Positions 15,257 through 24,814 of a stretch of DNA of 37,032 bases are shown piece by piece. Source of the DNA: Streptomyces sp. rh34. Lineage in GTDB: Bacteria; Actinomycetota; Actinomycetes; Streptomycetales; Streptomycetaceae. The position numbers and the translations under genes are program-made. Below the pieces are notes generated by a model. It had not been told where the DNA came from. It saw only the letters and a program-made list of their open reading frames with translations, and did not search any database. The DNA lies in assembly GCF_002551245.1 (NCBI RefSeq), contig NZ_NTGZ01000044.1, positions 1 to 37,032 on the forward strand, written 5' to 3'. How positions within the stretch are numbered: position 1 is the stretch's first letter; every line of letters starts with the position of its first letter.

Positions 15257-16165
15257 GGCGGCCGTCCCCGGTACGCCTTCCAGGGCCTGGGTCAGCCGCC
15301 CGCGCGCCGACGCGTGGGCGGTGTCGTGGGCGAGGCGGTCGACGAGCACGGCCGTGATCCGGTCCGCCGCCGCGTCGTCGCAGGCCAGCACAGTCAGCGC
15401 GTCGGCCGCGGCGGTGTCGTTCCGTCCCGCCACGATCATGTCGACGAGCGTCGGGACCGCGTCGGCCTCCCCCAGTGTCCCGAGCGCCAGAGCGGCGTGG
15501 CCGCGGACCACGGCATCGGGGTGCGCGAGGGCGTCCCGCAGCAGCGCGGTGGCCTCACCGCCGGGCATACCGGCGAGGGACCGTACGGCACGTTCCCGCA
15601 CCGCGGCCACCGGTGAGCCGAGCCCCTCCGCCAGCAGCGCCGGTCCGCCGCCGCCCGATCGCGCCAGCGCCCAGCGAAGGGCCCCGGCCACGTTCGGGTC
15701 GCTCTCGCCGAGTACCGCTTCGGCCAGGGCCTCCACCGGAATCTCGTCCGCCGAGGCGAGGGCCGCGCGCTGGCGTGCGTCGGCGCTCGGGGACCCCAGG
15801 GCCCGCAGGAGCGTGACGACCTGGAGGACGTCCTCCCAGCCGGCCGGATCCGTGGCGTGGACCCGATGCAGCCGTGTGAGTAACTCGGTCTCCGCCGCGA
15901 TGCGTTCGCGCGTCCGACGGATGAGATCGTCGACGAGCGCCGAGGGTGTGAAGCCGGGATCGTCGAGCGCGCGCCTGATCTCCCGCAGCGACAGCCCCAC
16001 CGCCCGCAGGCTCTCGACATGCATGATCCGCTGGATGTCCGCCCCGGAGTACTCCCGGTAGCCGGACCCGGTACGGCCCGAGGGCCGCACCAGACCGAGC
16101 GACTCGTAGTGCCGGAGCATGCGGGCGCTGACCCCGGACCGCCGGGCGACCTCACCGATCAACAC
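15167..16165 (-). CDS. MerR-family regulator fused to HEAT repeats
   Basis: A 332-residue protein. Residues 1-70 are a standard MerR winged helix: LIGEVARRSGVSARMLRHYESLGLV, then YREYSGADIQRIMHV and GLSLREIRRAL. A dimerisation helix follows at about 75-110. The rest is not a metal or drug pocket but a series of HEAT/PBS-lyase-like helical repeats such as VREHA-type pairs, including VRERAVRSLAGMPGGEATALLRDALAHPDAVVRGHAALALGT-like units. Codon 95 (15881-15883) is TTA, so expression may depend on bldA. It starts with GTG 3 bp after the stop of the upstream HEAT gene, giving a tight operon. The repeats could sense a protein partner, perhaps the operon's own HEAT protein. Confidence 0.85.
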   Translation of the reverse strand: MLIGEVARRSGVSARMLRHYESLGLVRPSGRTGSGYREYSGADIQRIMHVESLRAVGLSLREIRRALDDPGFTPSALVDDLIRRTRERIAAETELLTRLHRVHATDPAGWEDVLQVVTLLRALGSPSADARQRAALASADEIPVEALAEAVLGESDPNVAGALRWALARSGGGGPALLAEGLGSPVAAVRERAVRSLAGMPGGEATALLRDALAHPDAVVRGHAALALGTLGEADAVPTLVDMIVAGRNDTAAADALTVLACDDAAADRITAVLVDRLAHDTAHASARGRLTQALEGVPGTAASRALGDLLHDADRAVALTAAYVLRLRDVG

Positions 16166-16168
16166 GCT

Positions 16169-16918
16169 CTACGGTCCTTCCCCGCCGGAATCCCCGGAAT
16201 CCCCGGAACCGACGGAATCCCCGGAACCGCCGGAACCGGCGACTCCGGCGGTTCCGGCGCCGAGGGCAACGACGCGCTTCGCCTCCTCCAGCGCGAACGT
16301 GAATCCGGCGTCCGGGTCGCGCAGCAGCCGATCCGTGGCGAGCGCGTGCGCGCGTACGCGCGGGTCGGGGGCCCTCGTCGCGGCAGCCAGAGCCGACGCC
16401 ATCGCATCCCCCAGCGCGACCAGCGCCCGGCTGAGACTCAACTGCGTCTCCCGCCCCCCACGCCCGAACTGCGCCGCCAGCACCGTGGCCAATGCGCCTT
16501 CCTCCTCTTCCGGCACGAGCACGACCGCGGCCCGCCAGGCACTCCGCGCCACCTCGGCGTCGGCGTCGGACAGGAGCGCCCGGGTGATCGCCGGCCAAGC
16601 CCGCCGGTCCCCGATCTTGGACAGCGTGTGCAGCGCCTGGCTCCGCGCCCGCGGGCGCTCCGAACGGACTTCGCGGAGCAGCCGGGGAAGCGTGACGGAC
16701 ACCGGGTGGCGGGTGAGCGCCCAGGTCAGCATGTCGCGCACGAAGAAATCGGGCTCGATCGCACACCGCTCGACGAGCGTGTCGACGAAGCGCGGGTCCG
16801 GCATCGTGCCGACGGCCAGAGCGGCCCGCACCCGTACGGCCGAACGATCGTCCTCCAACCCTCGAAGCGCTCGTACCAGGTCCGTGTCCGCGTCCGTGTT
16901 GTGTCCCGTGCCCGTCAT
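16169..16918 (-). CDS. HEAT-repeat protein
   Basis: A 249-residue soluble protein made almost entirely of HEAT-like helix pairs from about residue 12 to 215, with lines such as VRVRAALAVGTMPDP, ARSQALHTLSKIGD and EVARSAWRAAVVL. It ends in a low-complexity Gly/Ser/Asp tail of about 25 residues encoded by imperfect repeats. No catalytic motif is visible; it probably works as a protein-binding scaffold. The ATG at 16918 has GAGGAGG upstream. It is the first gene of the operon with the MerR-HEAT regulator and sits behind a MerR-type promoter. Confidence 0.82.
   Translation of the reverse strand: MTGTGHNTDADTDLVRALRGLEDDRSAVRVRAALAVGTMPDPRFVDTLVERCAIEPDFFVRDMLTWALTRHPVSVTLPRLLREVRSERPRARSQALHTLSKIGDRRAWPAITRALLSDADAEVARSAWRAAVVLVPEEEEGALATVLAAQFGRGGRETQLSLSRALVALGDAMASALAAATRAPDPRVRAHALATDRLLRDPDAGFTFALEEAKRVVALGAGTAGVAGSGGSGDSVGSGDSGDSGGEGP
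16186..16258. repeat. Imperfect CCGGAATCC/CCGGAACCG repeats in the HEAT gene 3' end
   Basis: About eight imperfect 9-bp units related to CCGGAATCC and CCGGAACCG encode the Gly/Ser/Asp/Val tail of the HEAT protein on the minus strand. The unit length is a multiple of three, so copy-number changes would keep the frame. Confidence 0.7.
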
Positions 16919-16940
16919 CGAGGCCACCTCCTCGACCAGC

Positions 16941-16971
16941 AGTGAAGAGCTTGTCACCGTGGCAAGGTCAA
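16941..16971 (-). promoter_or_regulatory. MerR-type promoter with 19-bp spacer and dyad operator
   Basis: On the minus strand, TTGACC (16966-16971) is separated from a weak -10 TTCACT (16941-16946) by exactly 19 bp. That over-long spacing is the hallmark of MerR-activated promoters. The spacer holds a dyad with arms CTTG and CAAG plus inner CAC and GTG (16950-16966). It drives the HEAT/MerR-HEAT operon, implying autoregulation. The layout is read from sequence; regulation by this MerR is inferred. Confidence 0.7.
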
Positions 16972-16993
16972 ACAGGAGCGGCCGGGTCCCTGC

Positions 16994-17602
16994 TCACGGT
17001 CCGCGCCAGACGTTGGCGAAGGCCGTGTTCTCGATGGTCCGCCGCTGGCGTACGGACTCCAGCTCCATCACCGCTTCGTGGACGGTGGCGACCACGGCCG
17101 TCACCGTCTCGTCGTCGAGACGGGGCTCGTCGTCGTCGGATCGTCCGCCGTCGATGCCCACGGCGGATGCGAGCGCGGCCAGGACGGGTTCGCCCTCCTC
17201 CCAGCGGCCGGCGGCGTGGCGGCGGCTGGGCGTATCGACCAGCTCCACGCGTTTGGGGCCGAAGGGCAACCGGCCGCTCCTCTTCTGCGTGAGCTCGCCG
17301 GCCTCCTCCAGCGCGTCCTGGTAGGTGGCCGAGAGGTCGCGGCCGCGCCGCCAGAGCCAGTCCTCGATCCGCTCGTGGGGTGGCTGCCGGGTGATCAGGG
17401 CGGCGGCCTCTCCGAGCAGTTGGTCGTCCGGCGCCGACGACCCGCCCGGCACGATGAGGTCGCCGTCCACGGTGATGGCTCCCGCACCGATGAGATCGAG
17501 GAGTTCGGCTCCCGCGAGCGCGAGCGACAGGTCGCCCTGCCCCACGGTGTGCTCCGGCTCCTGGTCCATGGCGATGATGAACAGGTCTTTCGCCGTGGTC
17601 AT
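16994..17602 (-). CDS. GPP34 family protein (GOLPH3-like)
   Basis: A 202-residue member of the GPP34/GOLPH3 family, which in eukaryotes binds phosphatidylinositol-4-phosphate. Many paralogues occur in actinobacteria, with unknown roles at the membrane. Recognisable segments are TAKDLFIIAMDQE at the N-terminus, LSLALAGAELLDLIGAGAITVDGD (residues about 25-48) and the C-terminal RTIENTAFANVWRGP. It lacks a signal peptide. GAGGGGAG precedes the ATG. It lies 75 bp upstream of the HEAT operon on the same strand, but the MerR-type promoter between them argues for separate transcription. Confidence 0.85.
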   Translation of the reverse strand: MTTAKDLFIIAMDQEPEHTVGQGDLSLALAGAELLDLIGAGAITVDGDLIVPGGSSAPDDQLLGEAAALITRQPPHERIEDWLWRRGRDLSATYQDALEEAGELTQKRSGRLPFGPKRVELVDTPSRRHAAGRWEEGEPVLAALASAVGIDGGRSDDDEPRLDDETVTAVVATVHEAVMELESVRQRRTIENTAFANVWRGP

Positions 17603-17681
17603 GAACGGCTCCCCTCAGAGACATCGACAAGGCGGGGCCCCACCGGCCTGCCCCGGCCAGGAACCGGTTCGGCGGCGAGGC

Positions 17682-17705
17682 GACGACTACGACTACGACT
17701 ACGAC
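17682..17705. repeat. (GACTAC) hexamer microsatellite
   Basis: Three exact GACTAC units (17685-17702) are flanked on each side by GAC, in the gap between the GPP34 gene and the zinc-ribbon gene. Nothing else is seen in this 192-bp gap except a TAGGCT -10 hexamer just before 17795. Confidence 0.75.
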
Positions 17706-17794
17706 CAGTATCGCCTCCGCCCGCCCCGGGGCCTTCCCGGCGGGAGCCGAAGAAGTCGATGGTCGTTTCCCGGAGCGATCTCTAGGCTGAGCCG

Positions 17795-18124
17795 ATGAGC
17801 CATGGGAAAACCTCGTACGTCTGCCTCTCCTGCCGGGTCTCGTACAAGCAGCCCCATGACAGGGCGAGGCAGCGGAGCTGTCCGCGCTGTGCGAAGCCGA
17901 TGATCCACGCGGGATCGGCGTTCGCGGCACCGCGTCGGCGGGACGTCGCGGCGTGGCGGGCCCTCGCTGTGCTGCTGCACGCGGGCGTGGGGTTTCACAA
18001 GAGCTGTTGCGGCGGACCCGGATACCGTCCCCGGGGGCTGCGTGAGGTGCGCGAGCGGATGACGTACGCGGAGCGCAGCGGCACGCCGGTCGCCGAGGCG
18101 CTCGTACGGTTCAACGTGCCGTAG
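17795..18124 (+). CDS. Small zinc-ribbon protein
   Basis: A 109-residue basic protein with an N-terminal zinc ribbon, CLSC (about residues 10-13) and CPRC (29-32), each pair two residues apart. The remainder is Arg-rich with a second Cys pair (KSCCGGPGYRPRGLREV). Similar short proteins are common in Streptomyces and unhelpfully named in databases; the function is unknown, perhaps nucleic-acid binding. TAGGCT lies 7-8 nt before the ATG with no ribosome site, suggesting a leaderless mRNA. Its 3' end overlaps the converging membrane-protein gene by 14 bp. Confidence 0.75.
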   Translation: MSHGKTSYVCLSCRVSYKQPHDRARQRSCPRCAKPMIHAGSAFAAPRRRDVAAWRALAVLLHAGVGFHKSCCGGPGYRPRGLREVRERMTYAERSGTPVAEALVRFNVP

Positions 18125-19115
18125 CGGGTGAGGGCCGCCGTTCGGGACAGGCCGGCCGCAGCCGGTCGTGGAGGACCGCGAAGGCCGTGCACGCCACGGG
18201 AAGGGTCACGGCGGCGGTGACGAGGATGCCGACGACGACGGGCGCGAGGATGCCGGCGTAGTACGCGGCGAAGAAATTGCCCGTGGCCGGTTCGAGGAGG
18301 TTTCGGACGAGAGGCCGCAGTGGCAGGGCGAGCTGCACCACCAGCCGGAACACCCCGGTGGCGAGCGCGGCCAGAGGCAGTGCGAGGGCGAGGACGCGGG
18401 GCGCTCCGGCACGCGTCCACGTCAGCGACCAGGAACGGCGCAGAGCCGCGCGGGGGCCGAGGCCATCGGCCGCGGCGGCCGGCGCGAGGGTGAGGGCGAG
18501 GCGCAGCAGCACGGCGACGAACACGGCGGCGGCGGGGGAGACCTCGACCAGTGTGTGGGGCCACGATCCGCGTTCCAGGGGCTCCGGGGTGTCGAGGTGG
18601 TAGCCGGTGAGACGGTCTGCCACGGCGGTGACGAGCAGGGGCAGGGGCCAGACGACCAGGCTGCGCAACGCGTACACGGCGAGCACCGGTCGCAGCCGCG
18701 CGGGAACCATGGCCTGCTGCGACCGGGCCGCGTGCGGGAGTTCGCGGGACCCGTCCGCGACCGCCCGCGAGCACACCGACTGCAGGGCAGCGCTGCCCGC
18801 GCCGAGGAGAACCAGGAAGAGCGGGAGCGCGCCGAGGGCGACCAACGCCAGATCGGTGTGGTCGTGCAGATAGGGGTCCTCGACGCGCTGGTACCAGACG
18901 CGTTGGTTCCGCATCCGGGTGAAGACGGGCCAGGCGAGCGCGAATATCGCGGCTGTCACCAGCAACCCGGCCAGGCCGGACAGGCCGACGACGCGTGCCG
19001 TCGCACCCGCCAACGTGCCCCGGTCCCGCCGCAGGACGCCGAAAGTCGTGGCGGGCAGGCCGCGTTGCGGGCTCCCGCTCGTCGGTGGCACCACGCGATC
19101 GTGCTGTGGGGTCAT
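18111..19115 (-). CDS. Integral membrane protein of unknown function
   Basis: A 334-residue protein with about six hydrophobic segments. The first begins near residue 45 (VGLSGLAGLLVTAAIFALAWPVF), others include LALVALGALPLFLVLLGAG and VVVGILVTAAVTLPVACTAF. The segment LGPRAALRRSWSLTWTRAGAPRVLALAL, with its amphipathic GLxxALRRSW motif, is typical of Streptomyces glycerophosphoryl-diester phosphodiesterase-like membrane-domain proteins often labelled only as membrane proteins. No catalytic motif is visible. The ATG at 19115 has AGAAGG 8 nt upstream. A cluster of four AACGGAA direct repeats lies just upstream on this strand. Confidence 0.72.
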   Translation of the reverse strand: MTPQHDRVVPPTSGSPQRGLPATTFGVLRRDRGTLAGATARVVGLSGLAGLLVTAAIFALAWPVFTRMRNQRVWYQRVEDPYLHDHTDLALVALGALPLFLVLLGAGSAALQSVCSRAVADGSRELPHAARSQQAMVPARLRPVLAVYALRSLVVWPLPLLVTAVADRLTGYHLDTPEPLERGSWPHTLVEVSPAAAVFVAVLLRLALTLAPAAAADGLGPRAALRRSWSLTWTRAGAPRVLALALPLAALATGVFRLVVQLALPLRPLVRNLLEPATGNFFAAYYAGILAPVVVGILVTAAVTLPVACTAFAVLHDRLRPACPERRPSPATAR

Positions 19116-19134
19116 GGAGCGAGCCTTCTGCACG

Positions 19135-19167
19135 TTCCGTTCAGTTCCGTTCTTCCGTTATTCCGTT
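19135..19167. repeat. Four direct TTCCGTT repeats upstream of the membrane protein gene
   Basis: TTCCGTT occurs at 19135-19141, 19145-19151, 19153-19159 and 19161-19167, spaced 10, 8 and 8 bp apart. It starts 19 bp beyond the start codon of the minus-strand membrane-protein gene. It may be an iterated regulator site. The rest of the gap to 19390 shows no other convincing signal. Confidence 0.6.
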
Positions 19168-19389
19168 TCGGGAAGGACGCCGGGCGGACCCGGTACGGTT
19201 CTGGATCATGGTCGGTCGCTTTGTGTGTCACCATGTGTGCGCAACGTCACGGCGCGGTCGCTTCGGTGGCCCGTGCGTCAGTGCGTCTGTGGAAACACGT
19301 ACCTGCGTGTGGCCCCCACCCGCGACCGGCCCTGCCTGCCGGGAAGAGAGGGCCACGGCAACACCCCCACCCCCAGAAGGATTTCACCC

Positions 19390-19734
19390 ATGCGTATCCG
19401 CTCAGCCCTCCCCGCCGTTCTCGGCGCCGCGCTGCTTCTCGCCGCCGTCCCCACCTCCGCCTCGGCGGCCGAAGGGCAGTTCCGCTACGACTACGTGACC
19501 GTCGAGGGATACGAGGCGACCGGCTTCCTGAACAGCCCGCCGAGCGGCCAGTGCATCAACCTCCCGGGCGTCGGCCAGGAGAACCCCGAGCCCGGGCACT
19601 CCCCGAAGAACCGCACGGACGCCTGGGCGCAGGTCTTCACCGACACCGACTGCGAGGGTGACTCCTTTCCCCTCCGCCCGCACACCGGCGGGGCCTCGGA
19701 GCGGCTGAAGGTGCGTTCGGTCCTCTTCCTCTGA
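19390..19734 (+). CDS. Small secreted protein
   Basis: A 114-residue protein with a clear Sec signal peptide: basic start MRIRS, hydrophobic core, and cleavage near residue 27 after ASA. The mature part of about 88 residues has two cysteines (QCINLPGV and DTDCEGD), likely disulfide-bonded outside the cell. The pattern of the second half, VFTDTDCEGDSFPLRP, recalls small Streptomyces secreted proteins with crystallin- or I36-inhibitor-like folds, but I cannot assign a family firmly. AGAAGGA lies upstream of the ATG. A strong hairpin ends the transcript. Confidence 0.75.
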   Translation: MRIRSALPAVLGAALLLAAVPTSASAAEGQFRYDYVTVEGYEATGFLNSPPSGQCINLPGVGQENPEPGHSPKNRTDAWAQVFTDTDCEGDSFPLRPHTGGASERLKVRSVLFL

Positions 19735-19779
19735 CGTACCGGCGCCCTGTAGGCCGCCTGTGCGGGGCCGTGCGTGGCG

Positions 19780-19821
19780 GGACGTGCTGCCCGGGCCGGT
19801 CGGGCTCCGGGCAGCACGTCC
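19780..19821. terminator. 15-bp perfect hairpin, probably bidirectional terminator
   Basis: The arms 19780-19794 and 19807-19821 are exact inverted repeats around a 12-nt loop. It lies between the secreted-protein gene and the converging MFS pseudogene. Confidence 0.8.
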
Positions 19822-19898
19822 CCGTAAGTGTCATGTCGCTGTTTCGCCCGGTCCTGCGAGGCGTCTCCCTCTTTCGCTGCCGCGGTGCGCGTCGTCCA

Positions 19899-21017
19899 CG
19901 CGTACGGTCCATCTCGCGCCATTCCGGCCGCAGTCCGGCCAGATTGGTCGTGAGGAAGTACGCGGCCCCGAAGGCGGCCAGCGTCGGCGTGAGCCCGGCG
20001 GCGGTCACCGCCGCACCGGCGAGCAGCCCGCCGAGCGGGATACCGGACCAGGGCAGCGAGTCGCCGAGGGCGTTGACGCGGCCCAGCATCCGGCGCGGCA
20101 CCCGTTCGACGAGGACGGCCCCCAGTACGGGGTTGATGAACCCGGCCCAGCCGGTGCGCGGCCATCGCGGCGATGAGGCTCCCGGCGACCGCGGCGGCTC
20201 CCATCCCACTGCCGATCAGGCCGATCGCCGTCGGGCCGTTTCCGGATTCCCTGGCCCAGACGGGCTGGAGCAAGGTGGTCATCGCCGCGTCCAGGGAGTT
20301 GGTGATCCCGGCCATGACGATGACGGCCGGCAGTAACGGCTCGCCCCGCGGGAAGGTGAAGCCCTCGCCGAACCGGCGCCAGTAGCCCGGTTCCGCCCCG
20401 TCGACCGCGCCGCGGTGTCCACGGCCGGACGCCCCATACCGCGAGGCAGCGCGACGGCGACGATCACCGAGCCGAGGGCGAAGCAGGCCGCGTCGAGGAC
20501 CAGGCCGGGCAAGGGGCCGAGCAGCGCCACCAGGGCGCCGCCCGCCGCCGGGCCGACGGTGGAGGCCAGCCGCTCGACCACGCCGGACAGGCCGGTTGCC
20601 CGCTCCAGCGGGATCCCGCCGCGCTCGGCCGCTTCCGGCACCATGACTTCCTTGGCCAGGTCGCCCGGGCCGCGCGCCGCGCCGATCACCGCGACCAGGC
20701 CCAGCAGGACCGGGAAGGACAGCAGGTCCAGGGTGTGGAGCAGCGGGATCGCCCCGGCGGCGGCCGCGCTGGCCAGGTCCGTGGTCCAGGAGACGGCCCA
20801 CGGGCCGATCCGGTCCACCAGGGGACCGGTGAAGGCTTTGGCCAGTACGTGGGGCGCCATCTCGCGGAAGGTGACCAGCCCGGTCCGGGTCGCGCTGCCG
20901 GTCGTGACGAGCACGAACCAGGGCAGGGCCACCAAGGAGATCCGCGTACCGGTCAGGGACACGGCGATGGCCGCCGGCACCCCGCCCAGCGGCCGTTGGG
21001 TCCGTTTGCGCCGAGTG
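19899..21017 (-). pseudogene. Disrupted MFS transporter gene
   Basis: Major-facilitator sequence is spread over three frames of the minus strand. The first (about 21017 to 20430) reads from RPLGGVPAAIAVSLTGTRIS to VIVAVALPRGMGRPAVD. The second (about 20420 to 20155) reads YWRRFGEGFTFPRGE to GSLIAAMAAHR. The third (about 20150 to 19899) reads AGFINPVLGAVLVERVPRRM to NLAGLRPEWREMDR. A frameshift lies near 20400-20430. Near 20155 a frame change coincides with loss of about 45 residues normally found between AAHRL and AGFINPV. No start codon with a ribosome site remains, because the 5' end runs into group II intron sequence. Three independent defects make a functional product unlikely. Relatives are twelve-helix exporters of the DHA1 type. 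Confidence 0.85.
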
Positions 21018-21018
21018 C

Positions 21019-21318
21019 TGGCGGAACCGCCGCCGCAGGAAAGCACCACCGCCGATGGACAAGACGAGTGTTCTCCCGGCGGTCCGGCAGCAGGGGCTCT
21101 GTCCTCTCTGCGTGCAGGTGCTGATCGGCGGAGCCGAGTACGAACCGGACGGTCCACGCGAGTGGATCAACTGGTTCGCGGCCTCGAAGAAGATGCTCCA
21201 CAAGCATCACTTCATCTACCGGCGAGACAGCGGCACGGACGAGCGGAACAACCTTCGCCTCGTGCACTTCGAATGCCACCGCCAGCACCACGCGGGCGAC
21301 GGCAAAAGGGCCACATAA
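21019..21318 (+). pseudogene. C-terminal (HNH) end of a group II intron maturase
   Basis: The frame continues upstream of the ATG at 21055 with WRNRRRRKAPPPMDK, the linker found before the endonuclease domain of group II intron-encoded proteins. It then gives LCPLC, HKHHFIYRR and NNLRLVHFECHRQHH, the paired cysteines and H-N-H residues of the En domain. The reverse-transcriptase and maturase domains (about 400 residues) are absent; instead the sequence abuts the MFS pseudogene. Intron RNA domains V and VI follow within 40 bp, in the correct orientation. A free-standing HNH endonuclease is unlikely, since no ribosome site precedes the ATG. Confidence 0.8.
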
Positions 21319-21352
21319 CCCTGCTGACCTGCGAAGCCCATGGGGCTTGCTT

Positions 21353-21428
21353 GAGCCGGATGCGGGGAAAGCTCGCACGTCCGGTGCTGAGGGGGCCGGG
21401 TCACGGCAACGTGATCCGGCTACCCGAC
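21353..21428 (+). ncRNA. Group II intron domains V and VI (3' end remnant)
   Basis: Domain V is at 21353-21388. It begins GAGCCGGA, has the AGC triad, a GCGGG/CTCGC distal stem with a GAAAG loop, and closes with TCCGGTGC. One A-G mismatch in the basal stem departs from the usual GGTTC ending. Domain VI is the hairpin at 21395-21404/21411-21420 with one G-T wobble. It is followed by TACCCGAC, in which A21422 sits 7 nt from the predicted 3' splice end at 21428, as expected for the branch-point A. Domains I-III are missing, so the intron cannot splice. Confidence 0.8.
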
Positions 21429-21464
21429 CACAGGCGGGCGCCTGACAGCGCGCCCGGGAAGCGC

Positions 21465-23700
<2,236 letters not shown>

Positions 23701-23704
23701 CGTG

Positions 23705-23781
23705 CTCGCCCGAAGGCGAGTCTCACCGTCACCGGTGAGGCTTCCTGTTTCAAGGGCGGCAGCCGGTTCGGACGCATCCGA
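23705..23781 (+). promoter_or_regulatory. Three consecutive hairpins between argJ and argB
   Basis: The 154-bp argJ-argB gap folds into CTCGCC/GGCGAG (23705-23720, loop CGAA), CTCACCG/CGGTGAG (23722-23739) and TCGGA/TCCGA (23768-23781). argC-argJ and argB-argD overlap by 4 nt, so this gap is unusual for the operon. It could be a partial terminator, an mRNA stabiliser or an inserted repeat; sequence alone does not decide. Confidence 0.55.
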
Positions 23782-23854
23782 CTCGGTCTCACGTCGCCTC
23801 CGCAGGCCAACACCGCCCGCCCGGCGGCTGGTCACAGCCTCTAGGAAGCCGAGG

Positions 23855-24814
23855 ATGACCGTCAATCACTCAGACGGGGGAATGCAGAACCCCGCCAGGA
23901 AGCACACCGCCCTGCCCAAGGCGCAGATCCTCATCGAGGCGCTGCCCTGGCTGACCCGGCACCACGGCAGGACCATCGTCATCAAGTTCGGCGGCAACGC
24001 CATGATCGACGAGGAGCTGAAGGCCGCCTTCGCCCAGGACGTCGTCTTCCTGCGGCACGCCGGCCTCAAGCCCGTCGTCGTGCACGGCGGCGGCCCGCAG
24101 ATCAACGCCCAGCTCGACAAGCAGGGCCTGGTCAGCGAGTTCAAGGCCGGGCTGCGGGTCACCACCCCCGAGGCGATGGACGTCGTCCGGATGGTGCTCG
24201 CCGGACAGGTCCAGCGCGAGCTCGTCGGGCTCCTCAACCAGCACGGCCCCCTCGCCGTCGGCATGACCGGTGAGGACGCCCACACCATCACCGCCACCCA
24301 GCACCGGCCCACCATCGACGGCGAGCTCGTCGACATCGGCCGGGTCGGCGAGATCACCGCCATCGACACCGGGGCCATCCAGGCGCTGCTGGACGACGGC
24401 CGCATCCCGGTCATCTCCTCCATCGCCCGCTCCGCCGACGACCACCACGTCTACAACGTCAACGCCGACACCGCGGCCGCAGCGCTCGCCGCCGCCCTGA
24501 ACGCCGAGACCCTGATGGTCCTCACCGACGTCGAAGGGCTCTACGAGGACTGGCCCAACAGCGACGACGTCATCAGCCGGCTCACCGCGAGCCAGCTGGA
24601 GAAACTGCTGCCCGAGCTGTCCAGCGGCATGGTCCCCAAGATGCGGGGCTGTCTGCACGCGGTGCGCAACGGCGTCGAGACCGCCCGCGTCATCGACGGC
24701 CGCGTGCAGCACTCGATCCTGCTGGAGATCTTCACCGACGAGGGCATCGGCACGATGGTCGTGCCCGACGCCCCCATCGACGTACACACAGGGCCTGAAC
24801 AGGGGGAATCATGA
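23855..24814 (+). CDS. argB: N-acetylglutamate kinase
   Basis: A 319-residue amino-acid kinase that phosphorylates N-acetylglutamate, often the arginine-inhibited step. The phosphate-binding lysine is in VIKFGGNAM, the second glycine loop is VVHGGGPQI, and substrate-binding residues include [11 protein letters not shown] and [16 protein letters not shown]. The long N-terminal helix before the kinase core ([18 protein letters not shown]) is typical of hexameric, arginine-sensitive enzymes. The ATG at 23855 follows AGGAAGCCGAGG; an inner ATG at 23882 is too close to its GGGGGA. Its stop overlaps the argD ATG by 4 nt. Confidence 0.96.
   Translation: MTVNHSDGGMQNPARKHTALPKAQILIEALPWLTRHHGRTIVIKFGGNAMIDEELKAAFAQDVVFLRHAGLKPVVVHGGGPQINAQLDKQGLVSEFKAGLRVTTPEAMDVVRMVLAGQVQRELVGLLNQHGPLAVGMTGEDAHTITATQHRPTIDGELVDIGRVGEITAIDTGAIQALLDDGRIPVISSIARSADDHHVYNVNADTAAAALAAALNAETLMVLTDVEGLYEDWPNSDDVISRLTASQLEKLLPELSSGMVPKMRGCLHAVRNGVETARVIDGRVQHSILLEIFTDEGIGTMVVPDAPIDVHTGPEQGES

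Noticed and set aside
17682..17705. GACTAC repeats as a CRISPR or regulatory array
   Set aside because: Units are 6 bp, uninterrupted and without spacers, which fits a simple microsatellite.
21055..21318. A free-standing HNH homing endonuclease gene
   Set aside because: The homology continues upstream of the ATG into the maturase linker, there is no ribosome site, and intron domains V and VI follow directly, so it is an intron remnant.
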